The notes below the pieces were generated by a model, which was not told the origin of the DNA, did no database searches, and saw only the letters and a program-made list of their open reading frames with translations. Both the position numbers and the translations under genes were made by a program. A stretch of DNA of 64,000 bases from Microbacterium phyllosphaerae (GTDB lineage Bacteria > Actinomycetota > Actinomycetes > Actinomycetales > Microbacteriaceae), in the NCBI RefSeq assembly GCF_017876435.1, contig NZ_JAGIOA010000001.1:682001-746000 (forward strand), read 5' to 3'. Position 1 is the stretch's first letter. Each line of letters begins with the position of its first letter. Positions 26,716-35,692 of the stretch are shown here, piece after piece.

Positions 26716-27960
26716 TCAGCCCGCGTCGACCTGTGCCTGGATCTCGGTCAGGACATCCTGCGCGGACTTCGTCTGCAGCTGGCCGAACAGCGACTTGAAG
26801 GCGCCGTCGGTGGCCGACCACTTCTCGTTCGTCGACGGGTAGAACTGTGCGTCGGGCAGCACGTCGAGGAACGGCTTGAGAGCCTCCTCGCCGGCGAGCT
26901 GCTCGGCACCCGACTTGGTGACGGGAAGGAAGCCCTCGGCCTGCACCCACGGCACGTACACGTCGGCCGAGTAGTAGTAGTCGAAGAACTTGGTGATCGC
27001 CTCCTGCTTGTCACCGTCGTTCTGGAACGCCATCAGCTGGTCCATGACGCCGAGCGTGAACGGCGAGCCGTCCTTCGTCGGGATCGGCACGATGGAGTAG
27101 TCGAGCTCGGGGTTGCCCTCTTCGATCTGGCCCACCGTCGGCGGCAGACCCACCTGCATGCCGATCTTGCCCTGGATGAAGATGTCCATCAGGGGCGAGC
27201 GCTGGGTCGAACCGGGGTCTGCCTGCGTGGCGCCGGCGTCGATCATCTTCTTGATCTGCTCGGCACCGACGAGGTTCTCGGGGGTGTCGATCGTGATCTC
27301 GGAGGCATCGCCGAACGAGCCGCCGCCGCCCCACAGCCACACGGCGGCCTCGGCCTGCGCCTCTTCGGAGCCGAGGGGCATGCCGTATCCGGCCACGCCG
27401 CCGCCGAGTGCCGACACCTTGGTCGCGGCATCCAGCAGCTCGTCCCAGGTCTTCGGCGCCTCGACGCCGGCCTGGTCGAGCAGGGTGTTGTTGACGAACA
27501 GTGCACGCGCCGAGGCGATCAGCGGCAGCGCGTAGGCGGTGCCGTCGACCTCGGCGTTCGCGAGGAACGCGTCCTGGAAGTCGGAGTACGTGTCTTCCGA
27601 GACGACGTCATCGACCGGGTAGAGCAGCTCGTCGCCGACGAACCCGGCGAACGGGCCGCCGTTGTAGATGTCGGGAGCCTCGCCGGCCTGGATCTTGGTC
27701 GAGACGACCTTCTCGAGGTTGTCCCACGACTGCACCTCGAGGTCGACCTTGATGTCGGGGTTCTCCTTCTCGAACCCGTCGATCACGTCTTCCCACAGGC
27801 CCTTGGTGGCGTCGGAGTAGCTGGGGACGAGGAGGTTGAGAGTGGTCTCGCCCTCGGCGTCTCCGCCGCTTCCGGTGGAGCCGCCGAACCCGCACGAAGC
27901 GAGCGTGAGCGTGGCGGTTGCCGCCAGGGCAACGGCGCCGAATCGCAGTGACTTCTTCAT
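26716..27960 (-). CDS. Carbohydrate ABC transporter substrate-binding lipoprotein
   Basis: 414 aa, COG1653-type extracellular solute-binding protein. Signal: MKKSLRF followed by a hydrophobic core and lipobox LASC at ~23. Mature domain shows the family pattern (LNLLVPSYSDATKGLWEDVIDGFEKENPDIKV in part; WDELLDAATKVSALG; GVMDQLMAF). First gene of its operon; divergent from the isomerase/kinase operon, with half-sites for the ROK repressor in the shared promoter region. ATG 27960 starts the signal peptide directly. Confidence 0.93.
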   Translation of the reverse strand: MKKSLRFGAVALAATATLTLASCGFGGSTGSGGDAEGETTLNLLVPSYSDATKGLWEDVIDGFEKENPDIKVDLEVQSWDNLEKVVSTKIQAGEAPDIYNGGPFAGFVGDELLYPVDDVVSEDTYSDFQDAFLANAEVDGTAYALPLIASARALFVNNTLLDQAGVEAPKTWDELLDAATKVSALGGGVAGYGMPLGSEEAQAEAAVWLWGGGGSFGDASEITIDTPENLVGAEQIKKMIDAGATQADPGSTQRSPLMDIFIQGKIGMQVGLPPTVGQIEEGNPELDYSIVPIPTKDGSPFTLGVMDQLMAFQNDGDKQEAITKFFDYYYSADVYVPWVQAEGFLPVTKSGAEQLAGEEALKPFLDVLPDAQFYPSTNEKWSATDGAFKSLFGQLQTKSAQDVLTEIQAQVDAG

Positions 27961-28124
27961 GTGTATTGCATTCCTCACTGTGTAGGTGGTGCACAGTCGC
28001 AAGCACAACTCACGCGACGGTGCGTGTGATCGCCTTCCCTTGGTGGCTGGGCGATCGGTCAAGCCGGGTCGGCTCGGAGAACCCTCCATGGACCGGGTCG
28101 CCGGAGGGGCGGTGGAACTTGTTC

Positions 28125-28147
28125 GATTATTTGTCAGGAGAATAAAC
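28125..28147. promoter_or_regulatory. Putative ROK-repressor half-sites in divergent promoter region
   Basis: GATTATT (28125-28131) and AATAAAC (28141-28147) repeat, with one mismatch and wider spacing, the two halves of the palindrome at 23375-23391. The 290-base region 27961-28250 also holds a -10-like TATGAT (28190-28195) for the rightward operon. Nothing else was recognised in it. Confidence 0.5.
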
Positions 28148-28250
28148 AAATCAAGAGGAACCTTGCGACATTTCCTTGTGTCGAAATACTATGATCGAAT
28201 CAGCACCTAAACAATCACAAACTTGCAACATCTGGTCCGGAGGGCCCGAC

Positions 28251-29147
28251 ATGACCGAACTTCTGCCCGGCGCACACATGCGCGAAGAGCTCACCTCGCA
28301 GCCCGAGACGTGGGCTCGCGCCGCCGATCTCCGCGATGCACAGGCACTGCTGCCCGCATCCGGAGCCCGCATCGCCGTCGTCGGCTGCGGCACCTCGTGG
28401 TTCATGGCGCAGTCGTACGCGTTCCTCCGCGAGACCTCCGGCCAGGGTGAGACCGACGCCTTCGCCGCCTCCGAGTCGTTCGTCGACCGCGGCTATGACG
28501 CCGTGGTCGCGCTCACGCGCTCGGGCACCACGACCGAGGTCCTCGAACTGGTCGACCGCATCAAGGGTCGCGTGCCCACGATCGGCGTGATCGGCGACGA
28601 GACCTCGCCGCTCGTCCCTCTCGTCGACGAGGCCGTGCTGCTGCCCTTCGCCGATGAGAAGTCGGTCGTGCAGACCCGCTTCGCGACGACCGCGCTCGCG
28701 CTGTTCCGGGCGTCGCTCGGTGAAGACCTCACCGGTGCGATCGAGGATGCCGCTGCCGTGCTCGCCGCCGACTATGACGACGAGCTCCGCGACGCCGAGC
28801 AGTACTCGTTCCTCGGCCGTGGCTGGACCGTCGGCCTCGCGCACGAGGCCGCACTGAAGATGCGCGAATCGTCGCAGTCGTGGACCGAGTCGTACCCGTC
28901 GATGGAATACCGCCACGGTCCGATCGCGATCGCCGCGCCGGGTCGCGTCACCTGGCAGTTCGGTGAGGCGCCCGAGGGTCTGGCCGCGCAGGTCGAGGCC
29001 ACGGGGGCGCGTTTCGTGCAGCATCCGATCGATCCCCTGGCCGACCTCGTGCGCCTGCACCGCGTCGCACTCGACCGGGCCGTCGCGCGCGGCCTCGACC
29101 CCGACCAGCCTCGCAACCTCACGCGATCCGTCATCCTGGATGCATGA
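28251..29147 (+). CDS. SIS-domain sugar-phosphate isomerase/deaminase (AgaS/GlmS-C type)
   Basis: 298 aa, two SIS domains. Sugar-phosphate binding stretches VGCGTSWFMAQSYA and LTRSGTTTEVLEL are clear, and FLGRGWTVGLAHEAALKMRESSQSWTE (in part) matches the second domain of GlmS/AgaS-like isomerases. No glutamine amidotransferase domain, so it uses free ammonia or removes it. In this operon with a kinase, PfkB kinase and aldolase it most likely converts an amino-sugar 6-phosphate to a ketose phosphate. GGAGGG precedes ATG 28251. Confidence 0.87.
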   Translation: MTELLPGAHMREELTSQPETWARAADLRDAQALLPASGARIAVVGCGTSWFMAQSYAFLRETSGQGETDAFAASESFVDRGYDAVVALTRSGTTTEVLELVDRIKGRVPTIGVIGDETSPLVPLVDEAVLLPFADEKSVVQTRFATTALALFRASLGEDLTGAIEDAAAVLAADYDDELRDAEQYSFLGRGWTVGLAHEAALKMRESSQSWTESYPSMEYRHGPIAIAAPGRVTWQFGEAPEGLAAQVEATGARFVQHPIDPLADLVRLHRVALDRAVARGLDPDQPRNLTRSVILDA

Positions 29148-29171
29148 CCCGACCCACCTGCGGAGCAGTCG

Positions 29172-30164
29172 ATGACCAGGCCTGAGGATGCGCAGCGCAT
29201 CGCCGATGTCGTGAGTGACGCGTCGGGCGAGCGGCTCGCCGTCGCGCGGACGCTGGGCGCAGGTGCGCCCGTGCTCGCGTTCGACGTGGGCGGCACCGAC
29301 ATCAAATCGGCGCTGTTCGACGCCGACGGCACGGCACTGGGCCTGCGACGCACCCCGACTCCCGTCGCCGACGGCGACCGCACCGAGGTGCTCATCGAGC
29401 GCCTCGGTGTGCTCGCCGCCGAGCTGCGAGCCGACCACCCCGACGTCGTGCCCCGGGCAGTCGGCCTCGTGGTGCCGGGCATCGTCGACGCGGATGCCGG
29501 GCTCGGCGTCTTCGCCAGCAACCTCGGCTGGCACGATTCCCCGCTGCGCGATCTCGCGTCGGCGAAGCTCGGTCTTCCGGTGGCGTTCGACCACGACGTG
29601 CGGGCAGCGAGCTGGGCGGAGCATCGCCTGGGCGGCGCCCGCGCCTACTCGAACTCGGTGGTGCTCGTCATCGGCACCGGCATCGCGGGCGCCCTGCTCG
29701 TGGGAGGAGAGCCCTACACAGCCGGCGGCTACGCCGGCGAGATCGGTCACTCGCCGATCGCCGACGGGCCCGTGTGCGCCTGCGGCGCCCGCGGATGCCT
29801 CGAGGTCGTCGCCTCGGCGGGGGCCATCGCGCGCCGCTACCGCGAGGCGACCGGGATCACGCCCGACGGCGCGAAAGACGTGATCGCACGTGCTGCGGCC
29901 GGCGATCCTGTCGCCTCCGAGATCTGGAACTCGGCACTCGACGCGCTGACCCTCTCGCTCGCCCAGCTCACCGCGGTCGTCGCCCCGGAAGCCGTCGTGA
30001 TCGGCGGGGGCCTCTCGCGTGCAGGAGGCGCGCTCTTCGACGAGCTGCGTGCGCGCCTCGCCGCGCGGCTGAGCTTCCACCGCATCCCCGAACTCGTGCC
30101 CGCCGAGCTGTCGGGCAACGCCGGCATCCTCGGAGCGGCCCTGCGCGCAAGGGAGCTCGCATGA
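29172..30164 (+). CDS. ROK-family sugar kinase
   Basis: 330 aa. Intact phosphate loop FDVGGTDIKSALFD (~38), catalytic Asp in FDHDVRAASWAE, ATP region IGTGIAGALL and the ROK zinc site GHSPIADGPVCACGARGCLE. Unlike the ROK protein at 23454 it has no HTH, so it is an enzyme phosphorylating a hexose or N-acetyl-hexosamine at O6. It is 24 bases after the SIS gene and overlaps the PfkB gene (ATGA). Confidence 0.88.
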   Translation: MTRPEDAQRIADVVSDASGERLAVARTLGAGAPVLAFDVGGTDIKSALFDADGTALGLRRTPTPVADGDRTEVLIERLGVLAAELRADHPDVVPRAVGLVVPGIVDADAGLGVFASNLGWHDSPLRDLASAKLGLPVAFDHDVRAASWAEHRLGGARAYSNSVVLVIGTGIAGALLVGGEPYTAGGYAGEIGHSPIADGPVCACGARGCLEVVASAGAIARRYREATGITPDGAKDVIARAAAGDPVASEIWNSALDALTLSLAQLTAVVAPEAVVIGGGLSRAGGALFDELRARLAARLSFHRIPELVPAELSGNAGILGAALRARELA

Positions 30165-31102
30165 TCCTCACCGTCACCCCCAACCCGGCGCTCGATCTCA
30201 CCTGGCACGTCGATCGGCTCACCCTCGGCGAGACGCATCGAGCGGATGCCGGTGCGGCCCGTGCGGGCGGCAAGGGCCTCAACGTCGCGCGCGTCGCGCA
30301 CGCCCAGGGCGCCTCGGTGCTCGCCGTCTCGACGGCCGGCGGTCGCGCCGGGGTGGAACTCGCCGCCGAGCTCGGGGCCAGTGGAGTGCCGCATCGGCTC
30401 GTGCCGGTGGTCGGTGCCACGAGGCAGAGCATCGCGATCGTCGACCGAGAGCTCGGCGACACCACGATCGTGAACGAGCGCGGTGTGAACCCCACCGATC
30501 CTGAGTGGGCGGCGCTGCTCGGCGAGGTCGTCGATGCCCTTCCCGGCGCGCAGGTGCTGGTGATCTCCGGCAGTCTGCCGCCGGGTGCTCCTGAGACGCT
30601 GCTGCCTCTGCTGATCGGCACGGCGCGGGATGCAGGTGTTCCCGTGATCGTCGACACCTCGGGCCCCGCTCTGCTGCTCGCGGCGGATGCAGGAGCATCC
30701 GTCGTCAAGCCGAACGCCGCCGAACTCGTCGAGGCGACGGGCCTCGCCGACCCCATCGAGGGTGCTCGGTCGCTCCTCGAGCGCGGGGTCGAGATGGTGC
30801 TGCTGTCGCTCGGCGCCGAGGGCATGCTCGCGGTCACGGCATCCGAGGTGCTGCACGCGCGCCTCGATGCCCCTCTCGCCGGCAACCCGACCGGTGCCGG
30901 CGATGCCGGAGTGGCTGCCTGCGCGGTGCTCTTCGCCGACGGCATCCGAGACCCCGAGACGATCCTCCGCCGAGCGACCGCCTGGTCGGCCGCCGCCGTG
31001 CTCATGCCGCTCGCCGGCGAGATCTCCGATGAGTGGGTCGCGCTCCAACAGCGCCTCGTCGTCGGCCCCTTCATCCCCACCGTTCGAGAGGAACGTCTGT
31101 GA
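30161..31102 (+). CDS. PfkB-family kinase (1-phosphofructokinase/tagatose-6-phosphate kinase type)
   Basis: 313 aa. N-terminal TVTPNPALDLTW and GGKGLNVARV identify the FruK/LacC branch of PfkB kinases; the catalytic anion hole GNPTGAGDAGVAA with Asp is intact. It likely phosphorylates tagatose-6-P or fructose-1-P to the bisphosphate that the next enzyme cleaves. Overlaps both neighbours by 4 bases. Confidence 0.9.
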   Translation: MILTVTPNPALDLTWHVDRLTLGETHRADAGAARAGGKGLNVARVAHAQGASVLAVSTAGGRAGVELAAELGASGVPHRLVPVVGATRQSIAIVDRELGDTTIVNERGVNPTDPEWAALLGEVVDALPGAQVLVISGSLPPGAPETLLPLLIGTARDAGVPVIVDTSGPALLLAADAGASVVKPNAAELVEATGLADPIEGARSLLERGVEMVLLSLGAEGMLAVTASEVLHARLDAPLAGNPTGAGDAGVAACAVLFADGIRDPETILRRATAWSAAAVLMPLAGEISDEWVALQQRLVVGPFIPTVREERL

Positions 31103-31953
31103 CCCTGGTCTCCGCCCGCGAGCTGGTGACGGATGCCGCGACGCGCGGCACCGGCATCGGCGCGTTCAACGTGATCCACCTCGAGACCGCCGAGGGGCTG
31201 GTGCGCGCCTCCGACGAGTCGGGGCTGCCGGTGATCCTGCAGATCTCGCAGAACTGCGCCGACTATCACGGCGGACTCGAGCCGATAGCGCTGGCGACCC
31301 TCGCGATCGCCCGTCGGGCCGCGACACCCGTGGCTGTGCACCTCGACCACGCCGAGCGGCCCGAGCTCGTCGACGAGGCCATCGCCCTCGGATTCGGCTC
31401 GGTGATGTTCGACGGCGGAACGCTGCCCTACGACGAGAACGTCGCGATCACCGCGGCCGTCGCCGAGCGCGCGCACGACGCGGGTGTCTACATCGAGGGC
31501 GAGCTCGGCGAGGTCGGCGGGAAGGACGGCGCTCACGCGCCGGGAGTGCGCACCGACCCCGACGAGGCGCGCGCGTTCGTCGCCGCGACGGGAGTCGACG
31601 CCCTGGCCGTGGCGGTGGGGTCGTCGCACGCGATGACCGATCGCACGGCATCCCTCGACCTCGACCTCATCGCGCGACTGCACGGCGCGCTCGACGTGCC
31701 GCTCGTGCTGCACGGCTCGTCGGGCGTCGCGGACGCCGTGATCGCCGACGCGGTGCGGGCGGGCATGACCAAGATCAACGTCTCGACCCACCTGAACGGC
31801 TTCTTCACCCGGGCGATCCGCTCGACGCTCGACGCCGACCAGATGCTCGTCGACTCTCGCAAGTACCTGACGCCTGCCCGTGACGCGCTCGCCGGCGAGG
31901 CCGCACGGATGCTGCGGCTGTTCGCCCTCGAGACCGTCGAGGTGGCGGGGTGA
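31099..31953 (+). CDS. Class II ketose-bisphosphate aldolase (tagatose/fructose-bisphosphate type)
   Basis: 284 aa, the length of GatY/KbaY/FbaA-short aldolases. Zn and catalytic residues are visible: AVHLDHAE (Asp/His), EGELGEVGG, AVGSSHAM (His) and LVLHGSSG (His). Cleaves a ketohexose 1,6-bisphosphate to DHAP and glyceraldehyde-3-P. GTG 31099 overlaps the PfkB stop, which fixes the start. Supports a tagatose-6-P type pathway, though a fructose route cannot be excluded. Confidence 0.9.
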   Translation: MTLVSARELVTDAATRGTGIGAFNVIHLETAEGLVRASDESGLPVILQISQNCADYHGGLEPIALATLAIARRAATPVAVHLDHAERPELVDEAIALGFGSVMFDGGTLPYDENVAITAAVAERAHDAGVYIEGELGEVGGKDGAHAPGVRTDPDEARAFVAATGVDALAVAVGSSHAMTDRTASLDLDLIARLHGALDVPLVLHGSSGVADAVIADAVRAGMTKINVSTHLNGFFTRAIRSTLDADQMLVDSRKYLTPARDALAGEAARMLRLFALETVEVAG

Positions 31954-31980
31954 ACTGCGCGAACCGGGCAGGATGGTGAC

Positions 31981-32757
31981 ATGAAGCGCGCCGCTCGCCT
32001 GAACGCGATCCTCGACCTGCTCGCCGCCGACGGCGAGGTCAACGTCGACGAGCTCGTCGAGCGGTTCGGTGCCTCGGCTGCCACCACCCGCCGCGACCTC
32101 GACTCGCTCGCCGAGCAGCGCCTGCTCACCCGCACGCACGGCGGCGCGGTCGCCCACTCCGTCGCCTACGAACTGCCGATCCGCTACAAGAGCCATCAGC
32201 GGTCGCAGCAGAAGGAGAGCATCGCACAGGCCGCCGCCGCACTCGTCGCCCCCGGCATGGTCGTCGGGCTCTCGGGCGGAACGACGACCACGGCGATCGC
32301 CGCGGCGCTCGCCGCGAGGGATGACCTCGCGGCCGGCCCCGGCATCACGGTCGTCACCAACGCGGTGAACATCGCCGCCCAGCTCGCGACCCGCCCCGAC
32401 ATCAAAGTGGTGGTCACCGGAGGCGTGATCCACTCGCGCAGCTACGAGCTCGTCGGCCCGTTCGTCGAGCAGCTGCTGCGAGGAGTGCGTCTCGACATCG
32501 CCTTCATCGGTGTCAACGGAATGGATGCCGACGCCGGCGCCACCACCCAGGATGAGCGGGAGGCGGCCGTGAACCGCATGATGGCCGAGCGGGCCCGCCG
32601 GGCGGTGGTCGTCACCGACAGCAGCAAGCTCGGCACGGTCGCGTTCGCAGCCGTCGGCGGTGCGGAGCTGTTCCCCGTTCTCCTCACCGACGACGGCGCG
32701 GACGCCGCCTCGCTCGCCGGCCTGCGCGCAGCCGGCTACGAGGTGCTGACCGCCTGA
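31981..32757 (+). CDS. DeoR-family transcriptional regulator
   Basis: 258 aa. N-terminal DeoR HTH (LNAILDLLAADGEVNVDELVERFGASAATTRRDLDSL in part; TRTHGGAV wing) and a DeoR C-terminal sugar-phosphate sensor (SGGTTTTAIA, VTNAVNIAAQL, VTDSSKLG). Last gene of the catabolic operon, 27 bases after the aldolase, as with AgaR/LacR-type repressors that sense a pathway phosphosugar. The locus thus has two regulators, this one and the ROK protein. Confidence 0.92.
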   Translation: MKRAARLNAILDLLAADGEVNVDELVERFGASAATTRRDLDSLAEQRLLTRTHGGAVAHSVAYELPIRYKSHQRSQQKESIAQAAAALVAPGMVVGLSGGTTTTAIAAALAARDDLAAGPGITVVTNAVNIAAQLATRPDIKVVVTGGVIHSRSYELVGPFVEQLLRGVRLDIAFIGVNGMDADAGATTQDEREAAVNRMMAERARRAVVVTDSSKLGTVAFAAVGGAELFPVLLTDDGADAASLAGLRAAGYEVLTA

Positions 32758-32789
32758 TCCCCGCGGTCGTGTTCTGCTGAACTCCTGGT

Positions 32790-32819
32790 GGGGATGCCGC
32801 GACCTCTCGCGACATCCCC
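32790..32819. terminator. Hairpin terminator after the sugar operon
   Basis: GGGGATG (32790-32796) pairs with CATCCCC (32813-32819), with an inner CGCGA/TCGCG stem, 33 bases after the DeoR stop and before the end of the converging CHAT gene. The rest of the 227-base gap (32758-32984) shows nothing recognisable. Confidence 0.7.
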
Positions 32820-32984
32820 GGAGCAGATGGTGTCTGTCGTTCCCTCACACTCCCCAGTGCACGAGGGTTTCCCCAATTCGACTGCGCCTCCCTCGCGCTT
32901 CGTTTCCGAAGCCCTCCGCGTGGCACCTTCTGCAGATAAGGAGCGGGGTGTCGATGTTCTGATACATCGACTGGAGAAATTCTT

Positions 32985-35420
32985 TCAGAGGCCGCTTCCG
33001 TGGCACTGGAACGGGGCAGTGAGCCCGGTGGATTCGGATGCTGCGGCCAGCGCGACCGCGGGAGCGACGCCCCTGGCGAGCTGGGTGTGCACGGATCCGA
33101 GCAGCTCGCAGGCGACGTCGTCCGCCACGACGACGGGGGCCGCGATCACGCACCGCGTGCCCGCGTGCAGCCAGACCCGCGTCATGCCGAGCGCCTCCTC
33201 GCCCCAGCGGACGGAGGAACGACCCAACTCGCACGCCGACAGGATGACGGTGTCGGGCGCGTGCGGGATCAGGTCGACGTCGTAGCCGAACAGGGTGCCG
33301 TCGGCGAGCTCGAAGCCCGAGAAGAGGGGATTGTCGACGGCATGGCGGCCGTGCGCGGCGATGTGCAGCACGTCGACCTGCGCGGCGAGCTCGGTCACGG
33401 CCGAGACGCGGGCCTCGTCGCCCGTCACGACCCGCGCGCTGCTCCAGGCCGACGCCGCTCGGCGCACCTCCTCGTCGGCACGAGCCACGCGGGGGCCGGC
33501 GGCGAAACCGGCGGTGGATGCACTCTGCGACGTCGTGCGCTGACCCGAGTCGCCGAGCAGGCGCGACACCGAGGTGGCGATCGTGAAGGGTGTTCTGCGC
33601 ATGCCGGGGAGCATCGCCCAGGGGATGCCGCCGAGGATGCCGGGCACGGTGAGCGCGAGACGAACCGTCCCACCTGCCGCAGCCCGCGCCGGCGCGAGGA
33701 GGGCGTCGTCGAGCAGGCGCAGCCTCTCATCGAGCGACCGCTGCACGACCGACGCCATCGGGCCGGCATGCGTGAGAGCCGCGACATCGAGATCGGCGCG
33801 GAGGCCGTCGAGTGCGGCCTCGATGCGCGGCAGCGACAGCTCGACGATCGACGAGCCGGATGCCGTCACCACGACGCACAGCAGCTCTTCTCGGGTGAAC
33901 ACGTAGGCGAGGATCGCTGTCTCGTCATCGAGACGCGCCTGGGTCTCGAGCAGACCCAGACGTTCACGGCTGCCACCGGCCCCGGTCGACGACCACTGCC
34001 GGTCGCGCACCCGGTCGCGCAGCTCGCGCACGCGCGCATCGGTCGTCCAATCCGAACCCGCGAGGTCGGCGCGGAGCATCCGCAGTTCGGCCAGGTCGGA
34101 CGACAGGTCCGCGTCGTGCGGGGGACGCACGGGAGCGACCTGCTGGCTCAGGTGTCTGGCGCGCTCCGACCAGTCGAACAGCACCTCGGGGTCGTGCGCA
34201 CGGGCCGCGGCTGCGAGCCCCGTGAACATCAGCTCGGTGCCGTGCATCGCGACGGATGCCTGCAGGTCGAGGGCGCCGAACGACTGCTGCCAGGCGGTGA
34301 GCAGGTCGAGGCCCTCGGCGGCGGCGCGGCGGGCCTCGGTGTGACGCCCCGCAGCGGATGCTCGTGCGGCGCGCACCTCGTGGGCCCGCAGCCGGAGCGG
34401 CGTCGGTGCGTCGGCGGTGAGCCGAGGCATCCGTCCTCCGTCGGCGAGACGTGCCGTGAGCGACAGGGCGACGGCCTCGGTGCGGAACCCGCCCCGGGTT
34501 AGCGCTTCCGCGGTGCGGGCGAACTCGTCGGCGACGGGTGGCGTCGTCGGGCGGGCGCGCAGTCGGGCCTCGAGACGCACGGCCTCGGCACGAGCGGCCC
34601 AGCCTTCGCTGCCCAGGGCGGCGAATCGGCGCGACGCTGTCGAGGCGGCGCGCTCCGCGGCGGGGGCGTCATGCCGGAGCAGGGACCGGGCGAGGTGGAA
34701 CTCGGCTTCGCCGCGCGCCTGCCGCATCCGCTGCGCGCCGAACTGCGTGGCGACCGCGCCGAGCAGTTCCTCGGCCTCGGTCGTGAGACCCGCATCGCGC
34801 AGTACCTCGGCCCGGTCGAGGTCGCTGATCGCTGCGGCGAGGTCGCTGGTGGCCGCGAGGATCGGTCGCGAGCTCGTCATGAGCCCCAGCGCCGCGACGA
34901 GGTCGCCGCCGAGCAGGGCCGCATAGCCGAGATTGTGGCGGGCTTCGGCGAGCGGTTCCTGTTGGTCGTGCGCCTCGTAGGCGGTGATCGCGCGCTGCAG
35001 ATCGGCGGTGCAGTCGTCGAGGCGATGCCGCTGCATGCTGACGATCGACCGGCTCATCAGCAGGTTCGCGCTCTGGATCGACCCCTCGTCGAGGCCGTCG
35101 ATCGCCTTCGTCAGGAACACGTCGGCCTCATCGAGTCGGCCGCCGTGCATGAGCAGGGTGCCGAGCTGCCCGTTCGCGAGGGCGATGGTCTCGGCGCTGA
35201 GCCCGGGTCGTGCCAGTGCCTCGCGCGACAGCCGCTCGGCCTCGGCTGGTTCACCCGTCTGGGCGAGCACGTACGCCAGGGTGCCGTCGATGCGGGCGCG
35301 CAGGTCGTCGTCATCCGTGCGGGCGGATGCCGCAGCCAGCGCACGCCGCGCCTGCGCGAACCGCCGGGAGTTGGCCGCGTCGACGCCGCGCTGGTGCAGC
35401 TCGCGCGCAGACAGGGGCAT
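32985..35420 (-). CDS. TPR-CHAT caspase-like protease
   Basis: 811 aa, no signal or membrane segment. Residues ~1-450 are TPR-like helical repeats (ARELHQRGVDAANSRRFAQARRAL, then NGQLGTLLMHGGRLDEADVFL and others). A C-terminal CHAT domain (~550-811) carries the catalytic dyad His690 (LHIAAHGRH) and Cys730 (VILSACELG). CHAT domains are caspase/separase-clan peptidases, typical of regulated proteolysis and conflict systems. Part of a minus-strand group with a subtilase, a small acidic protein and an ECF sigma factor; 272 bases separate it from the subtilase gene, so it may have its own promoter. Confidence 0.92.
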   Translation of the reverse strand: MPLSARELHQRGVDAANSRRFAQARRALAAASARTDDDDLRARIDGTLAYVLAQTGEPAEAERLSREALARPGLSAETIALANGQLGTLLMHGGRLDEADVFLTKAIDGLDEGSIQSANLLMSRSIVSMQRHRLDDCTADLQRAITAYEAHDQQEPLAEARHNLGYAALLGGDLVAALGLMTSSRPILAATSDLAAAISDLDRAEVLRDAGLTTEAEELLGAVATQFGAQRMRQARGEAEFHLARSLLRHDAPAAERAASTASRRFAALGSEGWAARAEAVRLEARLRARPTTPPVADEFARTAEALTRGGFRTEAVALSLTARLADGGRMPRLTADAPTPLRLRAHEVRAARASAAGRHTEARRAAAEGLDLLTAWQQSFGALDLQASVAMHGTELMFTGLAAAARAHDPEVLFDWSERARHLSQQVAPVRPPHDADLSSDLAELRMLRADLAGSDWTTDARVRELRDRVRDRQWSSTGAGGSRERLGLLETQARLDDETAILAYVFTREELLCVVVTASGSSIVELSLPRIEAALDGLRADLDVAALTHAGPMASVVQRSLDERLRLLDDALLAPARAAAGGTVRLALTVPGILGGIPWAMLPGMRRTPFTIATSVSRLLGDSGQRTTSQSASTAGFAAGPRVARADEEVRRAASAWSSARVVTGDEARVSAVTELAAQVDVLHIAAHGRHAVDNPLFSGFELADGTLFGYDVDLIPHAPDTVILSACELGRSSVRWGEEALGMTRVWLHAGTRCVIAAPVVVADDVACELLGSVHTQLARGVAPAVALAAASESTGLTAPFQCHGSGL

Positions 35421-35692
35421 CCAACCAGAATGCCGGTCGGTCGCGTCTCAGGGAAGGTCTGTGACGGCATCCGAGGTCCGGTCTGCGGTCTGCTCGCGCA
35501 CGGATGCATGTCGAGATCACGGATGCAGGCTCAGATCGGCGAACTCGACCTGCATCCGTGATCTGAGCATCCATCTGTGCGCAGATCCGGCGAGGTGGCT
35601 GGACGATGCACGGATGGCTGACGATTCGGGCCCGTTCTGTCGGCCGTCGGTGATTTCTCCAGCCATCCGCACGCATCCACCCCCGACCGCGT
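35421..35692. repeat. Intergenic inverted repeats with CACGGATGCA words
   Basis: GATCACGGATGCAGG (35515-35529) and its exact inverse (35549-35563) form a 15-bp stem; CACGGATGCA also occurs directly at 35499. A second pair, CGGATGGCTG (35611-35620) and CAGCCATCCG (35660-35669), lies next to it. No gene in the interval. It lies between the CHAT and subtilase genes, upstream of CHAT. Confidence 0.75.

Noticed and set aside
32985..35420. CRISPR-associated Craspase locus
   Set aside because: TPR-CHAT and sigma factor are present but no gRAMP/Cas7-11-type or Csx30 gene or CRISPR array is seen; only the analogy is retained.
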